From NCBI GenBank assembly GCA_050260775.1, contig JBLNCP010000041.1:25786-89785 (forward strand): 64,000 nucleotides of DNA. The letters are read 5' to 3'. Position 1 is the first letter of the stretch; every line of letters begins with the position of its first letter. Positions 1 through 8,691 of this stretch are shown here, piece by piece. Under the pieces are notes generated by a model, which saw only the letters and a program-made list of their open reading frames with translations, ran no database searches and was not told the origin of the DNA. Origin of the DNA: CALABS01 sp050260775. GTDB taxonomy: Bacteria; Pseudomonadota; Alphaproteobacteria; Rhodospirillales; Magnetospirillaceae. Both the position numbers and the translations under genes were made by a program.

Positions 1-1048
1 GGCCGAGCTTGACGTTGTGGCCGGCCACCGCGATGGAGCGGCCGCCCTTGTAAGCGTTGATCTGGCGCTTGATCGAGTGGATGTCCTGGATCGCCGCGAA
101 ATCCAGCGACTTGCGCCAGATGAATGGCCGCAGGAATTTGAGGAAGTAGGTGCCCGCCTCGGAATCGCCGCCCACCTGCCGCGCCTTGATCATGGCGGCG
201 CGCTCCCAGTTCTGCCCGAAGCCCTCGTAATAACTCTCGGCCGCCACCAGCGAGACGGCGACCGGCATCGCGCCCGGGTCGGGGCGCAGGCGCAGGTCGG
301 TGCGGAAGACGTAGCCGTCGACCGTGCGCTCGTCGAGGATGCGCACCAGTTCCTTGGTCAGCGCGATCATGCATTCGGGAATGCTGCGGCGGCCGACGTA
401 TTTGATGCGCTCGTGGTCGTAGAGGACGATGAGATCGATGTCGCTGGAGTAATTGAGTTCCCGCGCCCCCAGCTTGCCCATGCCCAGCACCACCAGCCCG
501 GATTCGCGCTCGGGGTCGTCGGGGTGGGCCAACACCAATTCGCCCTTGGCAGCCTCGCGGCGCAGCAGGTATCGAACGGCATGGCGGATGGAGGCTTCCG
601 CGAAGTCGGCGAGCGCGCCGGTCACCTTCTCGAGCGGCCATGCCCCGGCGATGTCGGCGAGGGCTGCGAGCAGGGCACAGCGGCGCTTGCCGATGCGCAG
701 CTCCCGCATCACCGCCGCCACATCCGTCTCGGTGGCGAGCCGCGCGGCCAGGTCGTCGAGAAGCGAACCCAGGGCGGCGTCCGGTCCCTCGGCGAAAATC
801 TGGCGCAGAAAGCGGGTTTCGGCGAGCAGGCAGCGGGTGAGGAAGGGGCTGTTGCCGAAGATCGCGGCCAGCAACGGCCTTGCCTCAGAATCGCCTTCAA
901 GTTGATGCATGAAGGTCGCGAGTTCACTGTCCTCCTGGTCGCCGGCGGCCTCGCGCCAATGCTGGAAACCCAATTCCTGGAGGGCGGCATTGCCGATCCG
1001 GGGGAGACTGCGGTCCTTGGGAGGAAAGTTCACCTTGTGCGATCCCAC
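1..1048 (-). CDS. glnE: Glutamine synthetase adenylyltransferase GlnE (5' part; gene runs off the left edge)
   Basis: Bifunctional enzyme that adenylylates and deadenylylates glutamine synthetase GlnA in response to PII, so it controls nitrogen assimilation in the cytoplasm. About 349 N-terminal residues are visible of a family usually 950-1000 long. The diagnostic nucleotidyltransferase motif GMGKLGARELNYSSDIDL is present near residues 195-212, followed by the acidic DLRLRPDPGA segment. The start is uncertain: I used the GTG at 1048, but another in-frame GTG lies at 1066 and neither has a clear ribosome site. The gene is divergent from the AsmA/YhdP-like gene at 1118, with about 70 bases between. 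Everything beyond the motif (second catalytic half) is outside the window. Confidence 0.93.
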   Translation of the reverse strand, partial: MGSHKVNFPPKDRSLPRIGNAALQELGFQHWREAAGDQEDSELATFMHQLEGDSEARPLLAAIFGNSPFLTRCLLAETRFLRQIFAEGPDAALGSLLDDLAARLATETDVAAVMRELRIGKRRCALLAALADIAGAWPLEKVTGALADFAEASIRHAVRYLLRREAAKGELVLAHPDDPERESGLVVLGMGKLGARELNYSSDIDLIVLYDHERIKYVGRRSIPECMIALTKELVRILDERTVDGYVFRTDLRLRPDPGAMPVAVSLVAAESYYEGFGQNWERAAMIKARQVGGDSEAGTYFLKFLRPFIWRKSLDFAAIQDIHSIKRQINAYKGGRSIAVAGHNVKLG

Positions 1049-1117
1049 ATGTTGTGATTGCTTCACACTGGTCAAACGAACGGGAGGGGTCAAGTCGCAG
1101 ATGGAGGCCGGTTTCTA

Positions 1118-4100
1118 GTGGTTCACGGCGCCGTCAGAAAGCTGTTCACGCTTTTCGGAGCCCTCATCGCTGGCCTGTTGATCGCGCTGCCTTTGTTCGC
1201 CTGGCGTCTCGCCAGCGGTCCGATCGAGCTCGATTTCCTCACGCCCTATATCGAGGAGGCTCTGACAGCCAAGGACGGCGCGTTCTCCGTCGACCTGGAA
1301 ACCACGGTGCTCGCCCTCGGCGGCGACGACCAGTTGCTGGAAATCCGCGCGGTCGGCGTGCAGGCCTATGCCGGCGGGGAACAGCCGATCGCCGTGATCC
1401 CCGAGCTGTCCCTGACCCTGAACGGCCGCGCCCTGCTGGCCGGCGAGCTGGCCCCCAAGACGGTGCGTCTCTATCGACCCAAGGTCCGCCTGGTGCGCGA
1501 CGAGACCGGCCGCCTGCAATGGGGGATCGGCGAGGAGGTCGGTGAGGCGCAGTCCGACGAGGTGGTGCGCCGACTGATCGATGCGCTGATCGGCGAGCCC
1601 GACCCCTCGCGGCCGGGGCGGCACCTGCTGCGCGCCTCGGTCGTCGACGCCGATGTCCAGGTCGAGGATCTCAAGCTCGGCGTATCCTGGCACGCCACCG
1701 ATGCCGACGTGGACCTGAAGCGTACGCCGGCCGGCCTCAGCGGTACCCTCAATCTTGAACTCGACCTGGCAGGCGAGGCCGGTTCGGTTCATTCGGACGT
1801 CGCCTACCGCCGCGACAGCGACGAGGTCGAGGGCAGCCTGCAGATCGCTGGCATCCGGCCGGCGGTCCTGGCCCGGCTCGGCGGTCCGCTCGCCCAACTC
1901 GCCGCCATCGACATGCCGCTGGCCGGCTCGATGTGGGCCAAAGGCACTGCGGCGGGTTCGATCTCGGAAATGTCCTTCGACCTCGCCGGCGGTGCCGGCC
2001 AGCTTAACCTGCCGGCCCCGGCCGATTTCCATCACCGCGTCGCCTCGATCCACCTTCGCGGCGGGGCCTCGGACGGCCTGACCCGCGCGCAACTGGACGA
2101 GTTGTTCGTCGACCTCGAAGGGCCGACCGCGACATTGTCGGCCGTCGCGGACGGCTTGGGCGGGCGAACCACGGTCAAGGCCGACGCGGTCGTTCACAAC
2201 GTCCCCTTCGACGCGCTGCCCCGATTGTGGCCGGAGCCGTTGGCGCGCAATGCCCGGGACTGGGTGGTCAAGAACATGTCGGCCGGCATCGCGCGCGAGG
2301 CGCGGGCGACCATCTCCGCCGTGTCGGCGTCCGGCCGCTTCGACGATGTGGTGGTCGACCACATCGGCGGGACGGTCGAGGGCTCGGGGGTGACCGTCGA
2401 CTACCTGTCGCCCATGCCGGTGGTGAAGAACGCGGCGGCGACGGCCAATTTCGACGCCAAGGACTTCCGCATCAACATCAAGGCCGGCGAGGTCTATGGC
2501 CTCAAGGTCAAGGACGGCCTGATCATCCTGGGCGGGCTCGACCAGGAGGACCAGTTCGCCGACATCGACCTAAACATCGCGGGGCCGGCGGCCGACGCGC
2601 TCAAGCTGATCGACCACAAGCCGCTGGGCTACGCCAAGGCGCTGGGGATCGACCCGGCGGTGGTCGGCGGCGACGCCACCACCCGCCTGCGCCTCAAATT
2701 CCCCCTGCTGCACAGCCTCAAGCTGGAGGACGTCGCCATCAAGGCCCACGCCTCGCTGAAGGGGGCCACCATTCCCAAGGTCGCGATGGGCCTGGACCTC
2801 AGCAAGGGCGACCTCGAACTGGACGTGGATGCCAAGGGGCTCGACGCCAGCGGTCCGGTGGTGCTGGGCTCCATTCCCGCCGATCTGAAGTGGCGCGAGA
2901 ACTTCTCCAAAGGCTCGCCCTTCCGCAGCCGCTATATCCTCAAGGCCCCCAAGGTCGACGAGGCCCAGCGGGTCGAGCTGGGATTGGACAGCGTTCCGTT
3001 CATCGCCCCCTTCATGGAGGGGGCCATGGCCGCCGACGTGGTGGCGACCCTGTTCGGCGGCGGCCGCGGCGACATCGAGGCGCGGCTCGACCTGTCGCCC
3101 GCCCGCATGCGCCTGCCGGGACTGGGATGGCGCAAGGAGGAGCGGACCACCGGCGGCGCCGAGGTGCTGGTCCGGCTCGACAAGATGAAGGTGGCGGCGG
3201 TGCCGCGCTTCTCGGTGCAGGCCGGCGACCTCCAGGCGCGGGGCTCGGTGACCTTCGCCGGAGACGGGCAGGTGCGGCGCGTGGATTTCGACCGGCTGTC
3301 GTTCGGCCGGACCGACATCAACGGCAGCCTGCAGTTCCGTCCCAACCGCGGCGGCATCGATGTCGCGTTCAAGGGCAAGAGCTTCAACGCCGAACCGGTC
3401 ATCGGCAATGACGACGACGGAGCCGGTGGCGAGGCGGCGGCGGCGGCCAAGCACCGCCGCAAGTCGGATCTGCCGCCGATGTCGATCACCGGCAGCGTGG
3501 ACATGCTGTGGCTCTCGGCCAAGGGGGGAGTGTCGGGCGCCGCCCTGTCGGTCAGCCGCGACGCCGACGACTGGCGCCATCTGTCGCTGCGGGGCACCGT
3601 GGGGGAGGGCAAGCCGATCATCGCCGAGATGAAGCCTGCTCCCAACAAGCGCCGCGACGTCCGGGTCGTCTCCGACGACGCCGGTGCGGTGGCCCGGGCC
3701 TTCGACGTCTACGACGATCTGGTCGGCGGCAAGCTGGAGATCACCGGCTATTACGACGACAGCAAGGAGGAGCAGCCGATCACCGGCACGCTGCACGTCA
3801 GCGACTACAACGTCGTCAACGCGCCGGCGCTGGCCCGGCTGCTGACGGTCGCCGCGCTGACCGGCGTCGTCGACCTGCTGAACGGCGAAGGCGTCAGCTT
3901 CTCGGGGCTGGATGCCCCCTTCACCCTCACCGACGGCCTGCTTCAGGTGCGGGACGCCCGCGCCTACGGACCGGCCCTGGGCATCACCGCCAAGGGCGAG
4001 ATCGACCTCGACAACAGCCGGCTGGCGCTGGAGGGCACGGTGGTGCCGGCCTACGCGCTCAACAGCGTGCTCGGCAAGATCCCGTTGTTCGGCTGGCTGG

Positions 4101-4282
4101 TGACCGGCGGCGAGAAGGGCGGCGGCCTGGTGGCGTTCAACTTCTCCATGAAGGGACCGACGCAGGAGCCGGACGTGGTGGTCAACCCGCTGTCGGCGTT
4201 GACCCCCGGCTTCCTGCGCCATCTCTTCAACATCTTCGACGACGGCACCGAGACCGAGGCGCGCAAGCGCGCCAGGCAATAG
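1118..4282 (+). CDS. YhdP/AsmA-like large envelope protein (DUF3971 type)
   Basis: A 1054-residue protein with one N-terminal membrane helix (about residues 8-28, LFTLFGALIAGLLIALPLF) and a long periplasmic part of repeated beta-rich segments. The C-terminal 250 residues resemble the AsmA C-terminal region (motifs LEITGYYDDS, TAKGEIDLDNSRLALEGT and VNPLSALTPGF), as in YhdP. Family members are thought to bridge inner and outer membranes and move phospholipid; that role is by family, not seen here. I chose the GTG at 1118 because GGAGG lies 10 bases upstream and it places the helix at the N-terminus; a longer TTG start at 1058 would add 20 polar residues. It stands alone, divergent from glnE and convergent with the lipoprotein gene that ends 3 bases later. 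Confidence 0.85.
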   Translation: MVHGAVRKLFTLFGALIAGLLIALPLFAWRLASGPIELDFLTPYIEEALTAKDGAFSVDLETTVLALGGDDQLLEIRAVGVQAYAGGEQPIAVIPELSLTLNGRALLAGELAPKTVRLYRPKVRLVRDETGRLQWGIGEEVGEAQSDEVVRRLIDALIGEPDPSRPGRHLLRASVVDADVQVEDLKLGVSWHATDADVDLKRTPAGLSGTLNLELDLAGEAGSVHSDVAYRRDSDEVEGSLQIAGIRPAVLARLGGPLAQLAAIDMPLAGSMWAKGTAAGSISEMSFDLAGGAGQLNLPAPADFHHRVASIHLRGGASDGLTRAQLDELFVDLEGPTATLSAVADGLGGRTTVKADAVVHNVPFDALPRLWPEPLARNARDWVVKNMSAGIAREARATISAVSASGRFDDVVVDHIGGTVEGSGVTVDYLSPMPVVKNAAATANFDAKDFRINIKAGEVYGLKVKDGLIILGGLDQEDQFADIDLNIAGPAADALKLIDHKPLGYAKALGIDPAVVGGDATTRLRLKFPLLHSLKLEDVAIKAHASLKGATIPKVAMGLDLSKGDLELDVDAKGLDASGPVVLGSIPADLKWRENFSKGSPFRSRYILKAPKVDEAQRVELGLDSVPFIAPFMEGAMAADVVATLFGGGRGDIEARLDLSPARMRLPGLGWRKEERTTGGAEVLVRLDKMKVAAVPRFSVQAGDLQARGSVTFAGDGQVRRVDFDRLSFGRTDINGSLQFRPNRGGIDVAFKGKSFNAEPVIGNDDDGAGGEAAAAAKHRRKSDLPPMSITGSVDMLWLSAKGGVSGAALSVSRDADDWRHLSLRGTVGEGKPIIAEMKPAPNKRRDVRVVSDDAGAVARAFDVYDDLVGGKLEITGYYDDSKEEQPITGTLHVSDYNVVNAPALARLLTVAALTGVVDLLNGEGVSFSGLDAPFTLTDGLLQVRDARAYGPALGITAKGEIDLDNSRLALEGTVVPAYALNSVLGKIPLFGWLVTGGEKGGGLVAFNFSMKGPTQEPDVVVNPLSALTPGFLRHLFNIFDDGTETEARKRARQ

Positions 4283-4285
4283 GCC

Positions 4286-4645
4286 TCAGCGCCAGCCGTA
4301 GGACGGCGGCGCGTAGGCCGGCGGGCCATAGGACGGCCGATTGTAGGACGGGGCCGGGGCGCCGTAATACATGCGGTCGGCGCGATCCATGGAGGCGCCC
4401 GCCTCAGAGCCAGCGAAGGCGCCGAGCAGGGTGCCGGCCGCCGTAGCGGCCAGGCGGCCGTTGCCGCGGCCGAACTGCGCGCCCGCCAGGGCGCCCGCGG
4501 CGCCACCGAGCACCGCGCCGCCCGTCTGCTTGCTGATGCCGTACCCACCCGGGCCGTATCCGCCGCCGCCATAGCCATAGCCGCCGGGCTGGGCGCAGGC
4601 GGCGAGCGAGAGGGTGAGGGCGGCGACAGCGATCAATTTGCGCAT
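4286..4645 (-). CDS. Small glycine-zipper lipoprotein (paralogue 1)
   Basis: A 119-residue outer-membrane-type lipoprotein. The N-terminus MRKLIAVAALTLSLAAC is a signal peptide ending in an LAAC lipobox, so the lipidated Cys would be residue 17. It is followed by a Gly/Tyr-rich stretch and then a glycine zipper (ISKQTGGAVLGGAAGALAGA, then GTLLGAFAGSEAG) as in the 17-kDa surface antigen/SlyB families. The C-terminal tail is Pro/Tyr/Ser-rich. The gene 150 bases upstream on the same strand (4796-5317) encodes a clear paralogue with the same zipper, so these look like an old tandem duplication. Function is unknown; membrane-integrity roles are known for the family. It ends 3 bases from the convergent YhdP-like gene. 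Confidence 0.8.
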   Translation of the reverse strand: MRKLIAVAALTLSLAACAQPGGYGYGGGGYGPGGYGISKQTGGAVLGGAAGALAGAQFGRGNGRLAATAAGTLLGAFAGSEAGASMDRADRMYYGAPAPSYNRPSYGPPAYAPPSYGWR

Positions 4646-4715
4646 GGTGTCCTCCTGGGACCTATGCGCAGAAGGTTACCCACTATGCGTGGCGGGATTA
4701 TGGGGCGATTGGGGC

Positions 4716-4752
4716 AAAAAGAAGCCCGCCGGTCCTGAGCGAGCCGGCGGGC
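4716..4752 (-). terminator. Intrinsic terminator after the second glycine-zipper lipoprotein gene
   Basis: A 9-bp perfect stem (arms 4724-4732 and 4744-4752, GCCCGCCGG/CCGGCGGGC) is followed on the minus strand by TTC and then five T (4716-4720). It lies about 45 bases past the stop of the gene at 4796-5317. Confidence 0.8.
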
Positions 4753-4795
4753 CAAGGTCGGGAGCGGATATGGGTCCGCGCTCCCAGGGGATTCG

Positions 4796-5317
4796 TCAGT
4801 TGGTCACCTTCCAGCTGCCGTCGGGCTGGCGGCAGGCGGTGCCGTAGGATTGCTGCTGCTGGCCGCCGACCGTGACGGTCTGCTGGTATTCGCGGCAGTA
4901 CTGGCCGGGGGCCCGCTCATAGGTGCGCGTCGGCGTCACCGTGCCGTAATTGCCGCTGTCGGGATTGTTCCAGGTGATCGACTGGCCGGCCGGGGTGTTC
5001 TCGAAGGCGCGCTGGCCGGCCTGGTTGGCGTAGGCCATGTCGGCGCGGTCGAGCGACTGGCCGACCTCGGAGCCGACGAAGGCGCCGAGCAGGGTGCCGA
5101 GCGCCGTGGCGGCCAACTGCCCCGTGCCCTTGCCGAACTGGGCACCGGCGACCGCGCCGCCGACCCCGCCGAGCACGGCGCCGCCGGTCTGCTTGCTGAT
5201 GCCGCCCCCACCGCCGCCATAACCGCCGCCGCCACCATACCCGCCGCCGTAACCGCCAGGCTGGGCGCAGCCCGCCAGCGAAACCACGAGGGCCGCAGCC
5301 ATAACAACCTTGCGCAT
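4796..5317 (-). CDS. Glycine-zipper lipoprotein with C-terminal surface-antigen-like domain (paralogue 2)
   Basis: A 173-residue lipoprotein. The signal peptide MRKVVMAAALVVSLAGC ends in a lipobox (LAGC). A Gly/Tyr-rich linker and glycine zipper (ISKQTGGAVLGGVGGAVAGA, GTLLGAFVGSEVG) match the 119-residue neighbour downstream. Unlike that neighbour it has a further C-terminal domain of about 75 residues (from FENTPAGQSITWNNPDSGNY to PDGSWKVTN) with the CREYQQTV and YGTACRQPDGSW pattern common in alphaproteobacterial 17-kDa-antigen-like proteins. I took the ATG at 5317 (37 residues inside the open frame) because it gives the signal peptide and is preceded by GGAGGA. It is probably anchored in the outer membrane; its exact role is unknown. 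A strong terminator follows. Confidence 0.82.
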   Translation of the reverse strand: MRKVVMAAALVVSLAGCAQPGGYGGGYGGGGGYGGGGGGISKQTGGAVLGGVGGAVAGAQFGKGTGQLAATALGTLLGAFVGSEVGQSLDRADMAYANQAGQRAFENTPAGQSITWNNPDSGNYGTVTPTRTYERAPGQYCREYQQTVTVGGQQQQSYGTACRQPDGSWKVTN

Positions 5318-5437
5318 GTCTTCCTCCATCGAACCCACGGACCGGGGCCCGTGGCTCCTTCCCATATAGGCTCCGCCCATGGCGTAAGGAGGGTGGGAAT
5401 GGGGCGAAAATGCGGAAGGGGAGCCCAAAAGAAAAAA

Positions 5438-5456
5438 GCCCGCCGAAGCGGCGGGC
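5438..5456 (-). terminator. Intrinsic terminator after trcR (possibly bidirectional)
   Basis: An 8-bp perfect stem with a 3-base loop (arms 5438-5445 and 5449-5456). The minus strand reads into six T plus CTTTT (5426-5437), and TTT also follows on the plus strand. It lies 28 bases past the trcR stop. Confidence 0.85.
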
Positions 5457-5483
5457 TTTCATTCATCGGCGGACGGGGCAGCC

Positions 5484-6053
5484 TTAGTCGGCGTGCTCCT
5501 CGCTCTCGTAATGGGTCTGCGGCGCGACGCTGCCGCGGGGACGGGCGATGGCCACCGCCTTCTCCAGGTCGGCTTCGGTGCACAGGCCGAGGGTGACCGG
5601 GTTGCGCGCCTTGATGTTGGTGGCGTTCCAGTGCGTCTTGTCCTTGACCGACAGGATGGTCGGCTTGGTGGTGCCGATCAGCTTGCAGATCTGCGCGTCC
5701 GACAGCTCCGGGTGGTGCTTGAGGATCCACGCGATGGCATCGGGGCGGTCCTGGCGCTTGGACACCGGGGTGTAGCGGGCCCCCTTGGGCTTGGCGCGCG
5801 GCTGCGGATAGTCGGTGATGTTCAGCTTGAGGCGCGCGTCGGGATCGGCCTCGCAACGCTCGACCTCCTCGCGGGACAACTGGCCGTTGGCCACGGGATC
5901 GAGGCCGACGATGCCGGACGCCACTTCGCCGTCGGCGATGGCCTGAACCTCAAGCGGATGCAGCCCGCAGAATTCGGCGATCTGCTCGAAGCTGAGCGCG
6001 GTGTTCTCGACGAGCCACACGGCAGTCGCCTTGGGCATGAGCGGCAGGGCCAT
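5484..6053 (-). CDS. trcR: Cell-cycle transcriptional regulator TrcR (DUF1013)
   Basis: A 189-residue cytoplasmic protein of the alphaproteobacterial DUF1013 family, called TrcR in Caulobacter relatives and linked to cell-cycle transcription. The N-terminal third (MPKATAVWLVENTALSFEQI, then FCGLHPLEVQAIADGE) reads as a helix-turn-helix that scores hydrophobic positions typical of DNA-binding modules. A second HTH-like segment is near residues 125-155 (ELSDAQICKLIGTTKPTI). I chose the ATG at 6053 because AGGAGGATTT lies directly upstream; the open frame itself extends 23 residues further. A sigma70-type promoter is visible about 86 bases upstream. It is monocistronic, with a terminator just past the stop. 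The DNA target is not known from the sequence. Confidence 0.8.
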   Translation of the reverse strand: MALPLMPKATAVWLVENTALSFEQIAEFCGLHPLEVQAIADGEVASGIVGLDPVANGQLSREEVERCEADPDARLKLNITDYPQPRAKPKGARYTPVSKRQDRPDAIAWILKHHPELSDAQICKLIGTTKPTILSVKDKTHWNATNIKARNPVTLGLCTEADLEKAVAIARPRGSVAPQTHYESEEHAD

Positions 6054-6138
6054 AAATCCTCCTTCAGGGCTTCGACGGGTGCCATGGCGAGCCATGGGCC
6101 GGGCGCCGGCAGCGCAAACCATTCAAATTGCGCCGGTA

Positions 6139-6167
6139 GTTATAGGGGACGACCAACCCTTGGTCAA
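6139..6167 (-). promoter_or_regulatory. Sigma70-type promoter of trcR
   Basis: On the minus strand, -35 TTGACC (6162-6167) and -10 TATAAC (6139-6144) are separated by exactly 17 bases and face trcR. The leader would be about 80 bases long. The match is by eye. Confidence 0.6.
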
Positions 6168-6199
6168 ACCGCTAAGGCCGGCCAGTGCAAACTGGTCCC

Positions 6200-7189
6200 T
6201 CACAGGGTGAGGACGATCTTTCCGATATGGGTGTTGGATTCCATGAGTCCATGCGCCTCGGCCGCCTTCTCCAGGGGATAGGTGGCATGGACGACCGGAC
6301 GGATGCGGCCGGCCTCGATCAGCGGCCACACCTTGTCGCGCAGGCTGGCGGCCATGCGGGCCTTGGCCTCGTCGGATTGCGGCCTGAGCGTCGAGCCGGT
6401 CAGCGTCAGGCGCTTGAGCATGACCGACATGAAGTTCAGATCGGCGGTCGAGCCCTTGAGGAAGGCGATGTTGACCAGCCGGCCGTCGGGGGCCAGGGCC
6501 TTGATGTTACGGGGAATGTAATCGCCGCCCACCATGTCGAGGATGACGTTGACGCCGCCCTTGGTCTCGGCCTTGACCACCTCGACGAAATCCTCGGCGG
6601 TGTAGTCGATGGCGCGATCGGCGCCCAGCGTCCGGCAGGCCTCGCACTTCGCCTGGCCGCCCGCGGTGGCGAAGACGGTGGCGCCCAGGCCCTTGGCCAT
6701 CTGGATCGCGGTGGTGCCGATGCCCGAGGCGCCGCCGTGGACGAGGAAGCGCTCGCCCGCCTTGAGGCCGCCCCGCTCGAACACGTTGTGCCAGACGGTG
6801 AACACCGTCTCGGGCAGGGCCGCCGCCTGCACCATGTCGAGGCCCTTGGGGACCGGCAGGCAATGGCGGGCGTCGGTGGTGGCGAAGCCGGCGTAGCCGC
6901 CGCCGGGAACCAGGGCGCACACGGCGTCGCCGACCGTCCAGGAGGTCACGCCCTCGCCGAGCGCCGCGATGGTGCCGGCCACCTCGAGCCCGGGCAGGTC
7001 CGAGGCGCCGGGCGGCGCCGGGTAGGCGCCCTGGCGCTGCAGGACGTCGGGCCGGTTGATGCCGGCGGCGGCCACCCGGATCAGCACTTCGCCCTTGCCC
7101 GGTCGCGGCGTCGGTCGCGTCGCCGGCTTGAGGACGTCGGCCGGTCCCGGCTGGGTGATCTCGATGCAGGTCATCGTGTCCGGAACCAT
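6200..7189 (-). CDS. NAD(P)H-quinone oxidoreductase, zinc-less MDR family (PIG3/Qor-like)
   Basis: A 329-residue cytoplasmic oxidoreductase of the medium-chain dehydrogenase superfamily. The N-terminal GroES-like domain has AAAGINRPDVLQRQGAYP, GLEVAGTIAALG and VGDAVCALVPGGGYA. The Rossmann part has the NADP-binding region VHGGASGIGTTAIQMAK (about residues 148-164) and the conserved ILDMVGGDY. The Cys/His set that binds catalytic zinc in alcohol dehydrogenases is not present, which fits the quinone reductase/TP53I3 (PIG3) branch. Start ATG 7189 is preceded by GAGGGAAAAG. It is divergent from the DUF1192-bdhA operon. The physiological quinone or enal substrate cannot be read from the sequence. 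Confidence 0.85.
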   Translation of the reverse strand: MVPDTMTCIEITQPGPADVLKPATRPTPRPGKGEVLIRVAAAGINRPDVLQRQGAYPAPPGASDLPGLEVAGTIAALGEGVTSWTVGDAVCALVPGGGYAGFATTDARHCLPVPKGLDMVQAAALPETVFTVWHNVFERGGLKAGERFLVHGGASGIGTTAIQMAKGLGATVFATAGGQAKCEACRTLGADRAIDYTAEDFVEVVKAETKGGVNVILDMVGGDYIPRNIKALAPDGRLVNIAFLKGSTADLNFMSVMLKRLTLTGSTLRPQSDEAKARMAASLRDKVWPLIEAGRIRPVVHATYPLEKAAEAHGLMESNTHIGKIVLTL

Positions 7190-7267
7190 GCTTTTCCCTC
7201 TTCACCTGTCCGCTGGGGCGCCAATCTGGTACGTTCGAAGCGGTATGGCAAGTGCGGAGGACGGGCC

Positions 7268-7450
7268 ATGGATTGGGATGAACTCGACCCCAAGAAGAAG
7301 CCTGCGACGGTGAAGAACCTCGAGGTGATGGGGGTTGCGGACCTCAGCGAGTATATCGCCGCGCTGGAGGGCGAGATCGCCAGGGCCCGCGCGATGATTG
7401 CCTCGAAGCAGTCGGTCAAGGCCGGCGCCGAGGCGCTGTTCAAGAAGTAG
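7268..7450 (+). CDS. DUF1192 family small protein
   Basis: A 60-residue protein beginning MDWDELDPKKKP and containing the family signature LEVMGVADLSEYIAALEGEI followed by a helical tail ending in a Lys/Ala-rich stretch. DUF1192 is a short family restricted to alphaproteobacteria; its function is not known. The predicted structure is a short N-terminal segment plus one amphipathic or coiled-coil helix (residues 28-55). The ATG at 7268 fits the family N-terminus, with a GGAGGAC ribosome site just upstream. It starts an operon, with bdhA only 9 bases downstream. Confidence 0.8.
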   Translation: MDWDELDPKKKPATVKNLEVMGVADLSEYIAALEGEIARARAMIASKQSVKAGAEALFKK

Positions 7451-7459
7451 GAGCATCTG

Positions 7460-8242
7460 ATGTTGAAGGGAAAAGTGGCGATCGTCACCGGCTCCACCAG
7501 CGGCATCGGCCTGGGGATCGCCCGGTGCCTGGCCGCCGAGGGCTGCGACGTCGTCATCAACGGCTTCGGCGATGCCGGCGAGATCGAGGATCTGCGCGCC
7601 GGCCTGGAGAGCGAGTTCAAGGTCCGCGCCGTCTACAGCGGCGCCGATCTGTCGCGGCCGGATGCCTGCACCGCGCTGGTCACCGGCGCCGAGGAGGCGT
7701 TGGGGCGGGTGGACATCCTGGTCAACAATGCCGGCATCCAGCACGTGGCGCCGGTGGACGAGTTCCCGCCCGAGCGCTGGGACGCGGTGATCGCCATCAA
7801 CCTGTCCTCGGCCTTCCATACCACCCGGGCGGCCCTGCCGGGGATGAAGGTGCGCGGCTGGGGCCGCATCATCAACATCGCCTCGGCGCACGGGCTGGTC
7901 GCCTCGGCGAACAAGTCGGCCTACGTGGCCGCCAAGCACGGCCTCATCGGCCTGACCAAGGTGGTCGCCCTCGAGACCGCCGAAATCCCGGTGACCTGCA
8001 ACGCCATCTGCCCCGGCTGGGTGCTGACGCCCCTGGTGCAGAAGCAGATCGAGGCCCGCGCCACCGCGCTGGGCATCAGCGTCGAGGATGCGGGGCGCGA
8101 CCTGCTGAGCGAGAAGCAGCCGTCCAAAGCCTTCACCACCCCCGAGCAGCTCGGCGCCCTGGCGGTGTTCCTCTGCTCGGAGGCGGCGGCCAACCTGACC
8201 GGCGCTTCGCTGCCGGTCGACGGCGGGTGGACGGCGCTATGA
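7460..8242 (+). CDS. bdhA: D-3-hydroxybutyrate dehydrogenase
   Basis: A 260-residue short-chain dehydrogenase that interconverts D-3-hydroxybutyrate and acetoacetate with NAD, the step that follows poly-hydroxybutyrate depolymerisation. The NAD-binding glycine motif is TGSTSGIGLGIA (residues 10-21), NNAG is near residue 92, the catalytic Ser is in NIASAHG, and the catalytic pair is in SAYVAAKHG (Y-x3-K). The conserved SAHGLVASANKSAYVAAKHG block and the C-terminal LPVDGGWTAL match the BdhA family closely, and length is as expected. A ribosome site GGAG precedes the ATG. It overlaps the next gene by ATGA, so the two are translationally coupled. The organism probably stores PHB. Confidence 0.92.
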   Translation: MLKGKVAIVTGSTSGIGLGIARCLAAEGCDVVINGFGDAGEIEDLRAGLESEFKVRAVYSGADLSRPDACTALVTGAEEALGRVDILVNNAGIQHVAPVDEFPPERWDAVIAINLSSAFHTTRAALPGMKVRGWGRIINIASAHGLVASANKSAYVAAKHGLIGLTKVVALETAEIPVTCNAICPGWVLTPLVQKQIEARATALGISVEDAGRDLLSEKQPSKAFTTPEQLGALAVFLCSEAAANLTGASLPVDGGWTAL

Positions 8243-8691
8243 GTGGCCGGCCCGAGGCGATGCGGCGGCAGGACTTCCGGTTCGCCGTCACCATCCAGAC
8301 GCGGTGGTCCGACAACGACATGTTCGGCCACCTCAACAACGTCGAGTATTACCGGTTCTTCGAACTGGCGGTGGCCGAGTTCCTGGTCGGGCCGTGCGGG
8401 CTCGACCTGTTCAACGCCCCCGTGATGACCTTCGCCGCCGAAAGCCTGTGCCGGTTCCGCCGGCCGCTGTCCTGGCCCGAGAAGGTCACCGCCGGCTTGG
8501 CGATCGAGCATGTCGGCAACACCAGCGTGCGCTATGCCATCGCGCTGTTCCGGGACGGCGAGGAGGAAGCCGCGGCGGACGGCCATTGGGTCCATGTCTT
8601 CGTCGACCGCGCCACCCAGCAGCCGGTGCCGATCCCGGCCGGGGTCCGCGCCGTTTTCGAGGCGCACCGCCTGCCGGGAGCGCGCGCGTAA
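8239..8691 (+). CDS. Acyl-CoA thioesterase, hotdog fold (4HBT/YbgC-like)
   Basis: A 150-residue hotdog-fold protein. The motif RWSDNDMFGHLNNVEYYRFFE (split here: WSDNDMFGHLNNVEYY) contains the D-x-(M/Y)-GH(L/V)NN(V/A) signature of 4-hydroxybenzoyl-CoA thioesterase-like enzymes, with the catalytic Asp in SDND. It would hydrolyse an acyl-CoA thioester in the cytoplasm. The ATG overlaps the bdhA stop (ATGA), which suggests work on an intermediate of hydroxybutyrate/acetoacetate or short acyl-CoA metabolism; that link is inferred from position. It has the expected length and no signal peptide. Confidence 0.82.
   Translation: MSGRPEAMRRQDFRFAVTIQTRWSDNDMFGHLNNVEYYRFFELAVAEFLVGPCGLDLFNAPVMTFAAESLCRFRRPLSWPEKVTAGLAIEHVGNTSVRYAIALFRDGEEEAAADGHWVHVFVDRATQQPVPIPAGVRAVFEAHRLPGARA

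Noticed and set aside
17..1057. 346-residue plus-strand frame over glnE
   Set aside because: It is antisense to a clear GlnE reading frame with the GKLGARELNYSSDIDL motif; its product is compositionally odd.
2570..4279. 569-residue minus-strand frame over the YhdP-like gene
   Set aside because: Shadow of a GC-rich gene; the plus-strand protein has a membrane anchor and family motifs.
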